Shown: positions 7,348 to 16,161, counted from the first letter of the stretch. The stretch: DNA of 21,070 nt from Candidatus Anoxychlamydiales bacterium (GCA_011064865.1 JAAKFX010000014.1:1-21070); one strand, 5' to 3'. A program made the numbers and translations. Notes: generated from the sequence alone by a model not told the origin.

Positions 7348-8664
7348 CTATTCTTTCATAGATAAAAGAAATTCAGTGTTATTATTTGTCTTTTTTAATC
7401 TAGAAAGAAGTAAGTTCATTGCATCTACTGGAGTTAAATCAGCGAGGCCTTGTCTGAGTAGATACATTTTTTCTAACTCATCTGGATGATATAAAAGCTC
7501 TTCTTTTCTAGTTCCACTTTTTATAACATCAATTGCAGGAAAGAGCCGTCTGTCAGCGAGTCTTCTATCTAAGACAAGCTCCATATTTCCTGTACCTTTA
7601 AACTCTTCAAAAATTACTTCATCCATTCTAGAACCGGTATCAATCAGAGCTGTTGCTATAATTGTTAAAGATCCACCTTGTTCGATATTTCTTGCTGCTC
7701 CAAAAAATCTTTTAGGTTTATGCAGTGCATTTGCATCAATACCACCTGTTAAAATTTTTCCACTATGTGGCTGAACAGTATTGTAAGCTCTCGCAAGTCT
7801 CGTGAGAGAATCTAATAAGATAACCACATCTTTTCCACTCTCAGCGAGTCTTTTAGCTTTTTCAATTACCATATCAGCTACTTGTACGTGTCTCTCTGGT
7901 GGTTCATCGAAAGTTGAAGATATAACTTCACCTTTCACAAGCTTTATCATGTCTGTTACTTCTTCGGGTCTTTCATCGATTAACAAAACGATTAAAAAGA
8001 TTTCAGGATTGTTTTGTTCAATCGCATTTGCGATATTTTGAAGCAAAACAGTTTTACCAGCCTTTGGTGGAGATACAATCATTGCTCTTTGTCCTTTTCC
8101 AATAGGTGCTGCTAAATCCAAAACTCTTGTTGAGAGTTGTTCTTTTGAAGTTTCCATTATTATTCTTTTAGAAGGATAGAGTGGCGTTAAGTTTTCAAAT
8201 AAAACTCTCTCTTTTGAAATTTCAGGTGTTTTTTCATTTATAGATTCTACTTTTAAAAGAGCGAAGTATTTCTCTTTTTCTTTTGGTGCTCTTATAGTTC
8301 CATAAAGAATATCACCTTTTTTTAAACCAAATCTTCTAATTTGAGCAGGGGATACATAGATATCTTCAGCAGAAGGTAAATAGTTATAATTAGGAGAGCG
8401 TAAAAATCCAAAACCATCCGGCAAAACTTCTAAAACTCCTTCAGCAAAAAGAACTTCTTCAGGTTTTGAAGAAATTGTTTTTACAATTTCAAAAACAATT
8501 TGTGATTTTGTGAAAGACCCTAAATTATGAAGTCCGAGTGAACGAGCGTAATCTTGCAGCTCTTCAACATGCATTCTTTGAAGTTCGGATACTTTTGTTA
8601 CTTTTTTTATAACATTTGTCTGTTGCTTTTCATTGTTAGTGTTAACAATTTTTTCTTCATTCAT
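7348..8664 (-). CDS. rho: Transcription termination factor Rho
   Basis: Hexameric RNA-dependent ATPase that terminates transcription. Its 438 residues are a normal length. Domains in order: Rho N-terminal helical motif (about 25-63, SELQRMHVEELQDYARSLGL); cold-shock-like RNA-binding domain (about 73-142, EGVLEVLPDGFGFLRS, DIYVSP); ATPase with Walker A SPPKAGKT (198-205), catalytic segment DERPEEV (230-236), Walker B VVILLDSLTR (280-289), the Q-loop region LTGGIDANALHKPKRFFGAA (305-324) and ALIDTGSRMDEVIFEEFKGTGN. A good Shine-Dalgarno (AGGAG) lies before the ATG, only 15 bases after coaE ends. No large N-terminal insertion is seen. The bicyclomycin-contact region looks conventional. Confidence 0.97.
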   Translation of the reverse strand: MNEEKIVNTNNEKQQTNVIKKVTKVSELQRMHVEELQDYARSLGLHNLGSFTKSQIVFEIVKTISSKPEEVLFAEGVLEVLPDGFGFLRSPNYNYLPSAEDIYVSPAQIRRFGLKKGDILYGTIRAPKEKEKYFALLKVESINEKTPEISKERVLFENLTPLYPSKRIIMETSKEQLSTRVLDLAAPIGKGQRAMIVSPPKAGKTVLLQNIANAIEQNNPEIFLIVLLIDERPEEVTDMIKLVKGEVISSTFDEPPERHVQVADMVIEKAKRLAESGKDVVILLDSLTRLARAYNTVQPHSGKILTGGIDANALHKPKRFFGAARNIEQGGSLTIIATALIDTGSRMDEVIFEEFKGTGNMELVLDRRLADRRLFPAIDVIKSGTRKEELLYHPDELEKMYLLRQGLADLTPVDAMNLLLSRLKKTNNNTEFLLSMKE

Positions 8665-8679
8665 GAAGGCTATCTCCTA

Positions 8680-9258
8680 TTAAAGGTTTTTGAGAGTTTT
8701 TGAGAGTTTTTTTATACTGTCTTCTAAAGCAGATATACTTTGGTTATTCTCGATTACAAAATCAGATAATTTTTCTTTTTCTACGTTAGGCATTTGTTTT
8801 TTTATACGAAGGTTATAATCTTTATCTTTATATCTTTTTTTTGCAATCATATCTTTTATAGATATTGTTATTACAATATCAAAATAGCTTTGGCCTTTTA
8901 TCTCGAAAAGTAAGGGGATTTCTACAACAAAAAATTCAAAATTTTGATTTTTTACTTTTTCATAGAAATTTTCAATCTCATTTAAAATCTTTGGATGAAT
9001 TAACTTTTCGAATTTTTTTAGTTTATCATCATTCGAAAAAACTATTTTTGCAATTTTTTTTCTATCTATTTTGCCATTTTCAAAAATTTCATTTCCCAAA
9101 AGAGTTTTAGTTCGATTTTTCAGATCTTCATCATTTTCTAAAAGATCATGCGCTATTTTGTCCGCATCTACTATAAAAGATCCTAATTTTTTAAATATTT
9201 TTAAAGCTTCTGATTTACCAGATCCTAAATTTCCTGTTATTGCAATTTTTTTTAACAT
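8680..9258 (-). CDS. coaE: Dephospho-CoA kinase
   Basis: Catalyses the last step of coenzyme A synthesis, ATP-dependent phosphorylation of the 3'-hydroxyl of dephospho-CoA. With the ATG at 9258 the protein has 192 residues. The P-loop GNLGSGKS is at 9-16, followed by the VDADKIAHDLL substrate segment, KLIHPKI and the VVEIPLLFE strand, all family landmarks. The reading frame stays open two codons further to a GTG at 9264, but the ATG is preferred because it overlaps the polA stop as TGATG, a classic coupled start. Rho follows after 15 bases. The final codons include a tandem TTTTTGAGAG-type repeat (plus strand, about 8686-8706), encoding a lysine/leucine-rich tail. Confidence 0.93.
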   Translation of the reverse strand: MLKKIAITGNLGSGKSEALKIFKKLGSFIVDADKIAHDLLENDEDLKNRTKTLLGNEIFENGKIDRKKIAKIVFSNDDKLKKFEKLIHPKILNEIENFYEKVKNQNFEFFVVEIPLLFEIKGQSYFDIVITISIKDMIAKKRYKDKDYNLRIKKQMPNVEKEKLSDFVIENNQSISALEDSIKKLSKTLKNL

Positions 9259-11909
9259 CAACACTCAGCTAAATTTGTACCAATTTCAATATCTACAGAT
9301 AGTGGAACTTTCAGTTTGAAGACATTTTCCATTTTATCTTTTACTATTTTTTTGAAAATTTCAATTTCATCTTTTGGAACTTCAAATAAAAGCTCATCAT
9401 GAATTTGAAGTATCATATACCCACGGAGCTTTTTTTTGCTAATCTCTTTATCTATTTCAATCATTGCAATTTTTATTAAATCAGCAGCTGATCCTTGAAG
9501 AGGTGTATTAATAGCGAGCCTTTCAGCTGCAGATCTTATTATAGGATTGTTATTGTCGATTTCATAGATAGGTCTTTGTCGTTTTGTTATTGTATAAGCT
9601 ATTTTATTCTCTTTTACCTTTTCTATACAATCATCTAAATATTTTTTTACCTTTGGATATCTTGCAAAATATGTATCAATAAAAATTTTAGCATCTTTTG
9701 GACTAATCCCGATTTGTTCAGATAGCCCAAAAGCTCCTTGTCCATAGATGATACCAAAATTTACTGCTTTTGCAGAATTTCTTTGCCTTTTAGTAATTTC
9801 ATTTATTGGTACATTGTACACTAAAGAGGCTGTGTAGCTATGAATATCTTCACCTTTTTGAAAAGCTTCAATTAAGTTTGGATCATCGCTAAAATGAGCT
9901 AAAAATTTAAGCTCAATTTGAGAATAATCTGCAGATAGATATTGCCATCCATCTTTTTGTGGTTTAAAACCCTCTCTTATTTTTTTTCCCTCTTCAGATC
10001 TTATCGGAATATTTTGAAGATTGGGATTTTTAGATGCTAATCTGCCTGTTGCTGTTGTTGATTGTGAAAATGTAGAATGTACTCTATTTGTCTTAACATT
10101 TATTTGTTTAGGAATTGCATCGACATATGTTGAGAGCAGTTTTTTGTATTCTCTATATGATATTATATGATCTATAATAGGAGATTTGCCTTTTAATTTT
10201 TCTAAGATATCAGCTGCTGTTGAAAAACTTTTCTTTTTCTTAATTGGTGTAATAGCTAGATCAACATATAAAATTTCACTTAACTGTTTTGGAGAATTTA
10301 TATTAAATTTTTTGCCAGCTTCAGAATATATTTCCCCTTCAATTAAAGTTAGTTTTTTTGTTATCTCTTTTGACATCTCATGTAACATATCCTTATCTAC
10401 AAAAACGCCTTTTCTTTCCATTTTTGCTAAAACTTTTAATAGAGGAATTTCAATGTTGAATAAAATGTGATCTAAATTTTTCTCTTTTAGCTCTTTTTTG
10501 AAAAGATTTTTGAGTCTCAAAGTATAATCTGTATCCTCACAGCAATAAGTAGATATTTTATTTAGATCTACATCTTGCATCGAAATCTTTTTTTTACCAG
10601 ATCCTATCAGCTCTTTTATATCGATTTTAGTTTTTCCAAATTTTTCAAGCGCTAAAGTATCTAAACCATGCCGTCTTTTTTGTGGATCTATTAAATATGA
10701 TGCTAAAAGAGTATCGAAAGCTATATTTTTAATCTCGATTCCATGGTTTAACAAAATATGATAGTCATATTTTATATTGTGGCCAATAAATGAGAGATTT
10801 TCATTTTCCAATAAAAATTTGAGCTTTTCTAATACAAAATTTTTATCAATATCTCCATTTAAAGGGATGTAAAAAGCTTCTTGCTGCTTTATACTAAGTC
10901 CAACTCCAACTAAAGTAGAGGTTAAATAATTTAGATCTGTAGTCTCTGTATCAATTGTAATCTCTTTTTCTAGCAGTAGTTTTTTGATTAATTCATCTAG
11001 CTCATTTTCACTTTTTATAAGAGTGTACTTTAGATCTTCTTTTTCATATGTTTTTATTTGGACTAACATCTCTTTTAAAAGAGTGATAAAATTCATTCTT
11101 TCATAAAAATTTTTAACTTTTGATTCGTCCATTTTTTTTATAAGATAAAAATCTTTTGTTTTAGGAATATCAACATCTATATGCAAAGTTGCGAGTTTTT
11201 TACTGAGTATTGCTCTGTGTTTTTCTTTGATTAAAGTCTGTTTTTTCTTTTCTGGAATTTGTTCTAAATTAGCAAAGATATTGTCTAAAGAATTGAATTC
11301 TTCTAAAAGAGTTGTTGCAGTTTTAGGTCCAAATCCTTCTATTCCTGGAATGTTATCAGATGTATCGCCCACTATTGCTAAATAATCCAACATCTGTTTC
11401 GGATAAATTCCAAAAGTCTTTTTTACTTTTGTCTCATCAAAGATCTCATTATTTTTATGAGCGTGCAGAACAAAAGTCTTATCATCTACCATCTGCATTA
11501 AATCTTTATCACTTGTACAAATATAACTTGTTAGATCGTTTTCATTTGCCCATAGAGCTATAGATGCCATTGCATCATCTGCTTCATATCCAGGAATGCA
11601 AAGAGCGGGAAGTCCTAACATTTCACAAAAATCATATGCCATTTCAAATTGTGGGAATAGATCATCCGGCGCTTTTTTTCTATGCATCTTATATTCAGAG
11701 TAGATCTTTTGTCTCTTCTCTTTATTCCCCGGTCCATCAAATACACAAACCAGATATTTTGGAGAAAAATCGTTTATTAGCTTTTTAACAGATCTAATAA
11801 AACCATAAAGAGCAGATGTAGAGACCCCTTCTTGATTAGTCATAGGCCCTATTGCATAGTAAGATCTAAAAAGATAATTGACTGCGTCAATTATAAATAT
11901 TTTTTCCAT
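9258..11909 (-). CDS. polA: DNA polymerase I
   Basis: An 883-residue three-domain repair and Okazaki-fragment polymerase. The 5'-3' exonuclease (about 1-290) keeps its acidic residues (IIDAVN; GYEADDAMA; TSDKDLMQM; GDTSDNIPGI). The 3'-5' exonuclease domain is intact, with DTE at 320-322, Asn378/Asp382 in GHNIKYD and Tyr455/Asp459 in YCCED, so it should proofread; many bacterial PolA enzymes have lost these residues. The polymerase domain has TGRLAS (621-626), motif A DYSQIEL (661-667), the O-helix with Arg710, Lys714, Phe718 and Tyr722, and motif C HDE (837-839). It starts 4 bases after the sppA stop and overlaps coaE by one base, indicating translational coupling. No strong Shine-Dalgarno is seen. 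Confidence 0.97.
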   Translation of the reverse strand: MEKIFIIDAVNYLFRSYYAIGPMTNQEGVSTSALYGFIRSVKKLINDFSPKYLVCVFDGPGNKEKRQKIYSEYKMHRKKAPDDLFPQFEMAYDFCEMLGLPALCIPGYEADDAMASIALWANENDLTSYICTSDKDLMQMVDDKTFVLHAHKNNEIFDETKVKKTFGIYPKQMLDYLAIVGDTSDNIPGIEGFGPKTATTLLEEFNSLDNIFANLEQIPEKKKQTLIKEKHRAILSKKLATLHIDVDIPKTKDFYLIKKMDESKVKNFYERMNFITLLKEMLVQIKTYEKEDLKYTLIKSENELDELIKKLLLEKEITIDTETTDLNYLTSTLVGVGLSIKQQEAFYIPLNGDIDKNFVLEKLKFLLENENLSFIGHNIKYDYHILLNHGIEIKNIAFDTLLASYLIDPQKRRHGLDTLALEKFGKTKIDIKELIGSGKKKISMQDVDLNKISTYCCEDTDYTLRLKNLFKKELKEKNLDHILFNIEIPLLKVLAKMERKGVFVDKDMLHEMSKEITKKLTLIEGEIYSEAGKKFNINSPKQLSEILYVDLAITPIKKKKSFSTAADILEKLKGKSPIIDHIISYREYKKLLSTYVDAIPKQINVKTNRVHSTFSQSTTATGRLASKNPNLQNIPIRSEEGKKIREGFKPQKDGWQYLSADYSQIELKFLAHFSDDPNLIEAFQKGEDIHSYTASLVYNVPINEITKRQRNSAKAVNFGIIYGQGAFGLSEQIGISPKDAKIFIDTYFARYPKVKKYLDDCIEKVKENKIAYTITKRQRPIYEIDNNNPIIRSAAERLAINTPLQGSAADLIKIAMIEIDKEISKKKLRGYMILQIHDELLFEVPKDEIEIFKKIVKDKMENVFKLKVPLSVDIEIGTNLAEC

Positions 11910-11913
11910 GTAT

Positions 11914-12924
11914 TTAGTTTGTATTTACATATTTTGTAGACAAAACAAGCTCTTTTATTAAAGTGTCAAACAAGCTTTTTGTCTGGGTTAAAAAGGGTTG
12001 AAACCAAATCTTTTTAGGATATAGGGCTATCACTTGATAATCCTTTTCTTTATCAATATTAGCCGCTTCTAAAACTCCATTTAGAGCTTCTTCATATGAA
12101 GAGTTTGTTACATCGATATAACCAATCTCTTTTGCCCTGTCTGCATCAAATACATGCGCTCCATACTCGTTTATAAGCTTTTCTTTGCTTATTCCTCTTG
12201 CATTTGCAACAATATTTACAAATTTTTGATATATGTATTCATTGATCTGCTTTAAAGATGCATCTTCATTTTGTTTCCACTCTCTAAATGGATTCATCAT
12301 ATCTTTGTCTTTACCCTCTGTGAGAGTTAATGATTCAACTCCATATTTTTTCATAATGTTATAAAAGTTGAAAAAAGGTCCGAGCAATGATCCAACTGAT
12401 CCAATCATTGAAAAAGGTGATGAATATATTCTATCAGATGCACATGCTATAAAAAATCCTCCAGATGCACACATTCCATCAACATATGTATAAACAGGTA
12501 CATTAAACTTTTCTTTGTATGATAAAATATTTCTATAAATATCATCTGAATCTACAGCAGATCCCCCTGGTGAATTTATATGTAGTAAAACTGCTTTTAC
12601 TCTTTTGTTTTTCAAAATACCTTTTTGAGATTCTATAAGCTGATAATATACATCTTTTGATGTTAAGTGGCCTGTTCCTATTACTCCATGAACTTCTAAT
12701 TGTAAAACAGCAGGCGTGTTAAATGATAACATCTTCGTATTGCCATTTAAATCTGGCAAAATCTCTACTTTATTTTTAAGTCCTTGTTTTTGATCTGACG
12801 ATGTAAAAATAGAAAATAAAATTAAACTTGGAATTATAGCTATAACGACTCCTACAGTGCCAAGCAGAGTATTGAAAAAGGCTCTTATAGCTGAAATGAA
12901 TATAGATTCACGTGCAATGTTCAT
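11914..12924 (-). CDS. sppA: Signal peptide peptidase-type serine protease (SppA/SohB, family S49)
   Basis: A membrane-bound peptidase expected to degrade cleaved signal peptides or membrane-protein fragments. In 336 residues there is one N-terminal membrane segment (about 9-41) and one S49 domain. Seen: LHINSPGGSAVDSDDIYRNI (114-133), then VDGMCASGG with nucleophile Ser154, ASDRIYSSPFSMIGSVG (162-178), and GKDKDMMNPFRE (204-215), in which a lysine is probably the general base. The size matches single-domain SppA/SohB proteins rather than the double-length E. coli SppA. It heads the polA-coaE-rho run with a probable promoter upstream. In Chlamydia the gene next to polA is, as I recall, annotated sohB. 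Confidence 0.9.
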   Translation of the reverse strand: MNIARESIFISAIRAFFNTLLGTVGVVIAIIPSLILFSIFTSSDQKQGLKNKVEILPDLNGNTKMLSFNTPAVLQLEVHGVIGTGHLTSKDVYYQLIESQKGILKNKRVKAVLLHINSPGGSAVDSDDIYRNILSYKEKFNVPVYTYVDGMCASGGFFIACASDRIYSSPFSMIGSVGSLLGPFFNFYNIMKKYGVESLTLTEGKDKDMMNPFREWKQNEDASLKQINEYIYQKFVNIVANARGISKEKLINEYGAHVFDADRAKEIGYIDVTNSSYEEALNGVLEAANIDKEKDYQVIALYPKKIWFQPFLTQTKSLFDTLIKELVLSTKYVNTN

Positions 12925-12954
12925 GGATTTTACCTTTAGTTGATTTTTTCACTT

Positions 12955-12984
12955 ACTATAACTTTTCATCAGTTATAATATCAA
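12955..12984 (-). promoter_or_regulatory. Probable promoter of the sppA-polA-coaE-rho run, with a palindrome in the spacer
   Basis: On the minus strand TTGATA (12979-12984) is 18 bases from TATAGT (12955-12960), 31 bases before the sppA ATG. A perfect 7-base inverted repeat, TATAACT / AGTTATA with a 7-base centre (12957-12977), fills the spacer and overlaps the -10, which would suit an operator. In DNA this AT-rich the match could be chance. Confidence 0.45.
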
Positions 12985-13146
12985 TTTTTTACTTGGATCT
13001 ATTTTTTCCGCCTTTTAGATTTTATTAGAAAAAATACTTTAGATTATAAGCTTTTTAATGAACCTATTATAGCATTTTTGTAGTTTTTATTGCAAATCAT
13101 CTCTCAATAACAAATTGTCTTGGCTATCAACTACTTAGAAATAAAC

Positions 13147-13653
13147 TCAAGTAGGTCTTTTAGAAAAACTACCAACAAGTAGCTCAATAAACGCTAAAAC
13201 ACCTAAAAGTACAAAAACAGCATAGATATACCATGAAAATGCAAAACTAAGTGTTAGTCCTATGAGCACACAAAATTGCATAGCAGTTGTCACTTTCCCC
13301 CATCTAACAGCTCTCACCTCGTAATTTGCCAATTTTTTTGTAATAAAAAGATAGGTAGTAAAAATTATGAGTGCAAAATCTCTAGAGATCATTGCTAGAG
13401 CTTGCCAAAGCAAAATATGCTTTTCCATTATCAAAATAGACAAGACAAAAAAGACAAAACATTTATCCATGGCAGGATCTAAAAAAGCTCCAAATTTAGA
13501 AGCCGATTTGTACTTTCTTGCAAAATACCCATCAATGCTATCTGTAAACATTGCTAAAACTATAGCAATGATTCTGACATAAATATTTTGCCATAAAAAG
13601 AGCAAAGCTAAAGGAATTCTAATAATGGAGAGACCATTTGAAAGGGTGATCAT
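13147..13653 (-). CDS. pgsA: CDP-diacylglycerol-glycerol-3-phosphate 3-phosphatidyltransferase family protein
   Basis: An integral membrane CDP-alcohol phosphatidyltransferase, probably making phosphatidylglycerol phosphate. In 168 residues the full signature D-x2-DG-x2-AR-x8-G-x3-D-x3-D is present: Asp38, Asp41, Gly42, Ala45, Arg46, Gly55, Asp59 and Asp63. Four or more hydrophobic segments follow. The N-terminal TLSNGLSIIRIPLALLF fits PgsA. The ATG overlaps the DedA stop as ATGA, so translation is probably coupled. Family members differ in the acceptor alcohol; the PgsA assignment rests on the N-terminus, the size and the chlamydial neighbourhood. Confidence 0.88.
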   Translation of the reverse strand: MITLSNGLSIIRIPLALLFLWQNIYVRIIAIVLAMFTDSIDGYFARKYKSASKFGAFLDPAMDKCFVFFVLSILIMEKHILLWQALAMISRDFALIIFTTYLFITKKLANYEVRAVRWGKVTTAMQFCVLIGLTLSFAFSWYIYAVFVLLGVLAFIELLVGSFSKRPT

Positions 13654-14264
13654 GTTTTTTGTTTGTGCTTTTTTTTCTTATAGTACCAAATGAAGCCAAT
13701 TATAGTAAAAATAAACAAAAGGAAGATTAAAATATTTACTTTTTTTAGATAGGTAAATAGAGCTGTGTGATTTTTCCCGAGAGAATATGCAATAGAAAAA
13801 AGTACGCTATTTGATATAAGACATGCAATTCCATCGCTTATTGCAAATTTTGTAAAATTCATTCTAGTCATTCCAGCTGTTAAAAATAGACAGTTTCTCA
13901 CTCCAAAAGGAATAAACCTTCCCACTAACAGAGTAAAAAAACCATATTTTTTATAAAATAGCTTTACCTTTGCAAGCTTTCTTTTAGGAATTGTTTTTTT
14001 GAACCATTTAAATTTCCAAAGTTTAATTCCAAATAGCCTTCCTATCCAATAAACTATCCAATCAGACATATAGGCCCCTAAAAAAACAGCTCCAAATAAT
14101 AGAAAAATATTTTGAGGAACAACATTTGCGGCTAAAATAGCGCTAATTATTATCATCAAATCTTCACTAATAGGAAGATTAAAACCAGCCAGTATTAGAG
14201 CTGAGAAAATAATCCAATGGGCATGATTCGCATTTTCAAATATAAAATTAATTATATAGGACAT
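13650..14264 (-). CDS. DedA family (SNARE-associated/VTT domain) membrane protein
   Basis: A 204-residue polytopic inner-membrane protein. Seen: NLPISEDLMIII with Glu34, an acidic residue typical of the family's re-entrant loop; YMSDWIVYWIGRLFG with Asp68; and the block GRFIPFGVRNCLFLTAGMTRM (begins at 115) with the two key arginines (116, 123) and the AG-M motif. Bacterial DedA relatives are linked to lipid-carrier or phospholipid flipping and membrane homeostasis. Overlap with pgsA by 4 bases suggests a lipid-related unit. The tail is strongly basic (YYKKKKHKQK). Substrate cannot be told from sequence. Confidence 0.88.
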   Translation of the reverse strand: MSYIINFIFENANHAHWIIFSALILAGFNLPISEDLMIIISAILAANVVPQNIFLLFGAVFLGAYMSDWIVYWIGRLFGIKLWKFKWFKKTIPKRKLAKVKLFYKKYGFFTLLVGRFIPFGVRNCLFLTAGMTRMNFTKFAISDGIACLISNSVLFSIAYSLGKNHTALFTYLKKVNILIFLLFIFTIIGFIWYYKKKKHKQKT

Positions 14265-14310
14265 GATAATAATTATTTTGAGGTTTTAATTAGTAGTTAA
14301 TATAACAATA

Positions 14311-14340
14311 ATTATAATTAAAGAGAAAAATTAAAAACAA
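14311..14340 (-). promoter_or_regulatory. Probable promoter of dedA-pgsA
   Basis: On the minus strand TTGTTT (14335-14340) lies 18 bases before a perfect TATAAT (14311-14316), about 46 bases upstream of the dedA ATG. It touches the T-rich tail of the npt terminator hairpin, so termination of one unit and initiation of the next are packed together. Confidence 0.4.
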
Positions 14341-14367
14341 TTGTATTGTGATTAAAACAATGCAATT
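14330..14367 (-). terminator. Probable terminator of the nucleotide translocase gene
   Basis: Eighteen bases past the stop codon the minus strand can form an 11-base stem (14357-14367 with 14339-14349), with one A-C mismatch and a 7-base loop, followed by GTTTTTAATTTTT. The stem is AT-rich. Confidence 0.45.
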
Positions 14368-14384
14368 AAGTGCTTGAAAGTTAG

Positions 14385-15986
14385 TTATTTTTTTATTTTA
14401 TCTTTTTTCTCAAGAGTTGTAAATGGATAGTATTTTTTGATTTCATCTTTTTTCAAGCTTTTATCTGTTTGTTCTTGAATATGAATTTTTTCTTTGTGAG
14501 CAATAAGGCTATTGAACTCTTTTCCTAAAGAGATACAAGACACCACCCAAACTCCTAGTATTATTATAAATAAAATCGCAATATATGGCGCTGAGGCTGT
14601 GAGAGTTGAAAAGATAATTAAAAGACCTTGAGTTAAAACTGAACCTGAAGATTTACCAAATCTAGATCCAACCCCATCAATTGCAGCTTTTCCTTTTCTT
14701 TTGCTCTCTTTATCTAAAGGAATAAAAGAGATCTCTTTTGTAGCATCAAAAAGGGTATATTTGCTTGCTCTACTAAGTGTATTTTGCATTGTGCCGAAAA
14801 AGATGCTCATTACAAGCGGCGTTGCGCTAAAAAAGCTTGCGAATTTTAGAGCAGACGCTGAGTCCTTATATAAGAAGAAGATAAAGAAACATACCCCAGT
14901 TACAAGTACAACTACAGGGGTAATAAGAGCGCTAAAAGTCCAACTAAATTTTCTTAAAAAATTTCCTGACAAAAATAGAGCGACTATTGTTGCAACTATT
15001 CCTGTATAGACCATTACTTGTCCCATATAAGTATTAAAATCTGTTGGATTTGGATAGAGCAGCTTTATTTGATTTTTCCAAACAACTTCAACGATATGTG
15101 TAGTTAAATTATATGCTAAAACAATCAAAGCGATGAAAAGTAAATATCGAGACCTTGCTAGATAAGCAAAGCTTTTTTTAAGTGAAATCTTTTCTCTAGG
15201 AGCTTTTACTTGAGAGATTGTAGGTTCATTTTGATTCATAGCTTTTTTATTTAAATATCTAAAAAGACCAATGATAAGTAAGCCTGTTGCTAAAATAGTG
15301 AGGGTCATGAAAAAAACAGATTGATCCCAAGCATCTTTTCCATAAGGAATAAAATTAAAAAAACTTTTACTAGATAAAAATATAGCCGCTTCTCCAGACA
15401 TAATTCCTGCAATATTTGCCCCAACTCCAAAAAGAGAATAAAATCTTTTAGCTTCACTCACAGTTGTAACTTCATTAGCAAAACCCCAAAAGGCAACCGA
15501 TAAAATAGCCGTTCCCCAGAGCTCTGCCATGACATAATAAGAGGTTAAAGTCCAATTTCTAATCATCGCTATAAATCCATGAAACCCTTGAGGCAGAATG
15601 GCTTGCATTTTATCTGCAAGCACATTTGGATGCAAAACATCTCTCATTGGATATAATATAAAGGTGAAAACGCTAAAAAATCCTAGAAAAATACTCATCA
15701 TTATATAGAAGACTTTTTCTGTAGAATATTTATTCGATAGCTTTGTGAAAATAAATGTCATTACCAAGGCCATCGGCAAAATCGCCCAAAGTTTAATAAA
15801 AGGAATAGCTTCTGCTCCAGAAGATGGCGCTGTTACAATCAATGTATCTTTTACAGCTCTAAGTACATTATAATTAAAGGCTATCAAGAAAAATACTAAA
15901 ATCATTGGTATGAATTTTTTGAGCTCACTTGAATGAATAGGCCATAAAAAAGAGCGAATCTTACCAAATTTAAATGTGCTCGACAT
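14385..15986 (-). CDS. npt1: ATP/ADP (nucleotide) translocase, NTT/TLC family
   Basis: A polytopic membrane carrier of the type intracellular parasites use to import host ATP or other nucleotides. With the ATG at 15986 it has 533 residues, near the 528 I recall for Chlamydia Npt1. The N-terminus (FGKIRSFLWPIHSSELKKFI) and the block KDTLIVTAPSSGAEAIPFIK (46-65), which includes a key family lysine, resemble Npt1 closely; FWGFANEVTT and the KYTLFDATKEISFIPLD stretch are also family landmarks. About eleven or twelve hydrophobic segments are visible. The frame extends eight codons to a TTG at 16010 with no ribosome site, so the ATG is preferred. Environmental chlamydiae often have several NTT paralogues with different substrates, so the exact transport mode is inferred from resemblance and neighbourhood. 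Confidence 0.9.
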   Translation of the reverse strand: MSSTFKFGKIRSFLWPIHSSELKKFIPMILVFFLIAFNYNVLRAVKDTLIVTAPSSGAEAIPFIKLWAILPMALVMTFIFTKLSNKYSTEKVFYIMMSIFLGFFSVFTFILYPMRDVLHPNVLADKMQAILPQGFHGFIAMIRNWTLTSYYVMAELWGTAILSVAFWGFANEVTTVSEAKRFYSLFGVGANIAGIMSGEAAIFLSSKSFFNFIPYGKDAWDQSVFFMTLTILATGLLIIGLFRYLNKKAMNQNEPTISQVKAPREKISLKKSFAYLARSRYLLFIALIVLAYNLTTHIVEVVWKNQIKLLYPNPTDFNTYMGQVMVYTGIVATIVALFLSGNFLRKFSWTFSALITPVVVLVTGVCFFIFFLYKDSASALKFASFFSATPLVMSIFFGTMQNTLSRASKYTLFDATKEISFIPLDKESKRKGKAAIDGVGSRFGKSSGSVLTQGLLIIFSTLTASAPYIAILFIIILGVWVVSCISLGKEFNSLIAHKEKIHIQEQTDKSLKKDEIKKYYPFTTLEKKDKIKK

Positions 15987-16133
15987 ATTAATATTTTTGG
16001 GTTTTCTCAATTATTTTTTTACAAGCGAATTTATAGAGTAAAAATTGTAAAAGATTTTTTTCGATTCTTGCTAAAAGCAAGAGATTTATTGTGTTAAACA
16101 CCGATTGCTCTTTTAAAAATCTAAGATGGCTTC

Positions 16134-16161
16134 ATTGTATCGTATTTTGTATATTTTGCAA
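16134..16161 (-). promoter_or_regulatory. Probable promoter of the nucleotide translocase gene
   Basis: On the minus strand TTGCAA (16156-16161) and TACAAT (16134-16139) are separated by 16 bases. Transcription from here would give an unusually long leader of about 140 bases before the ATG at 15986, containing two small inverted repeats. Confidence 0.4.

Noticed and set aside
9256..9264. GTG at 9264 as the coaE start
   Set aside because: The ATG two codons later overlaps the polA stop as TGATG and gives the standard N-terminus just before the P-loop.
9071..11788. Several plus-strand open frames opposite coaE and polA
   Set aside because: All are antisense to well-supported coding sequence and read as low-complexity, phenylalanine/serine-rich translations typical of the reverse strand of AT-rich genes.
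15987..16010. TTG at 16010 as the translocase start
   Set aside because: No ribosome site precedes it, and the ATG at 15986 gives an N-terminus like known translocases.
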